Assembly: GCF_003574135.1 (NCBI RefSeq)
Contig: NZ_AP018341.1
Coordinates: 2,579,740-2,643,739, forward strand
From: a cyanobacterium endosymbiont of Rhopalodia gibberula
GTDB lineage: Bacteria; Cyanobacteriota; Cyanobacteriia; Cyanobacteriales; Microcystaceae
Reading direction: 5' to 3'
Length of the DNA stretch: 64,000 nt
A program made the translations under genes and the position numbers. Positions 63,837 through 64,000 of the stretch are shown piece after piece; the stretch's first letter is position 1; the number at the start of each line of letters is the position of its first letter. The notes beneath the pieces were generated by a model. It saw only the letters and a program-made list of their open reading frames with translations, did no database searches and had not been told where the DNA came from.

Positions 63837-64000
63837 TTAATTTTTAGTGGCACAGATCTTCTTAATAACAGCCTCTACAACAATATCGGGAGTAGATGCT
63901 CCAGAGGTAACACCAACGATAATAGAACCGTCCTGGAGCCAGTTTTCTTTCAGTTCTAAATCTCTACCTAAAGGTTTATGTTCAATGGTATTGTTCAGTT
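63837..64000 (-). CDS. ispH: 4-hydroxy-3-methylbut-2-enyl diphosphate reductase (IspH), 3' end
   Basis: Final enzyme of the MEP isoprenoid pathway, an iron-sulfur protein giving IPP and DMAPP. Only the last 54 codons are in the window: [19 protein letters not shown], then [20 protein letters not shown] and a TAA at 63837. The SGASTPD motif is the conserved IspH substrate-binding region. The gene runs off the right edge. It supplies precursors for carotenoids and the phytol chain handled by other genes here. Confidence 0.93.
   Translation of the reverse strand, partial: LNNTIEHKPLGRDLELKENWLQDGSIIVGVTSGASTPDIVVEAVIKKICATKN

Overview
The window comes from a low-GC unicellular cyanobacterium whose genome is decaying. 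Gene content is typically cyanobacterial: a ClpR-ClpP3 pair, rpmH-rnpA-PH protein-yidC-jag, sqdB, a CrtD-type carotenoid desaturase, a phytol kinase-like enzyme, cobN, hypE, and small proteins known only from cyanobacteria. By my count only about 54% of the window is intact coding sequence. The rest is AT-rich DNA with eroded genes and dead insertion sequences. This resembles N2-fixing endosymbionts derived from Crocosphaera/Cyanothece-like cells, such as the spheroid bodies of rhopalodiacean diatoms. It is less like UCYN-A, which is compact. This assignment is an inference; the window holds no rRNA, nif or photosystem gene to prove it.

Layout. 0-5 kb: rps1 with a clean terminator, then a 3.7-kb decayed stretch with an RND efflux pump relic. 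5-13 kb: a soluble-type lytic transglycosylase ending in a 66-bp perfect palindrome, 1.8 kb of empty DNA, a conserved cyanobacterial DNA-binding-like protein, an HTH-GrpE fusion, a small hypothetical and hypE. 13-16 kb: 3 kb with no recognisable gene. 16-25 kb: dense block of rseP, nth, rpmH-rnpA-PH-yidC-jag, an RDD membrane protein, nanE and a hybrid histidine kinase. 25-36 kb: cobN, a dead SLOG/TIGR00725 gene, bolA-grxD, a small cyanobacterial protein, an OmpR-type regulator, crtD, a phytol kinase-like gene and a DegT aminotransferase. 36-50 kb: clpR-clpP, a lipoprotein and a secreted protein, hisD, accD, sqdB and ychF, separated by gaps holding IS630-type transposase fossils. 50-64 kb: phzF, a SagB-like oxidoreductase, an amidase-like DUF1460 protein, one 70-residue protein with intact signals, then 3.7 kb of decay (including an iron/B12-type ABC transporter ATPase relic) up to the 3' end of ispH.

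Functionally, the survivors serve core needs: translation (rps1, rpmH, rnpA, ychF), membrane protein insertion and quality control (yidC, rseP, clpRP), envelope and lipid synthesis (accD, sqdB, slt, nanE), DNA repair (nth), isoprenoids and carotenoids (ispH, crtD), histidine and cobalamin synthesis, Fe-S/redox (bolA-grxD) and hydrogenase maturation (hypE). Losses are in transport and mobile elements. The most unusual structural signal is a population of long, perfect or near-perfect AT-rich palindromes, at gene 3' ends and inside the gene-free deserts.
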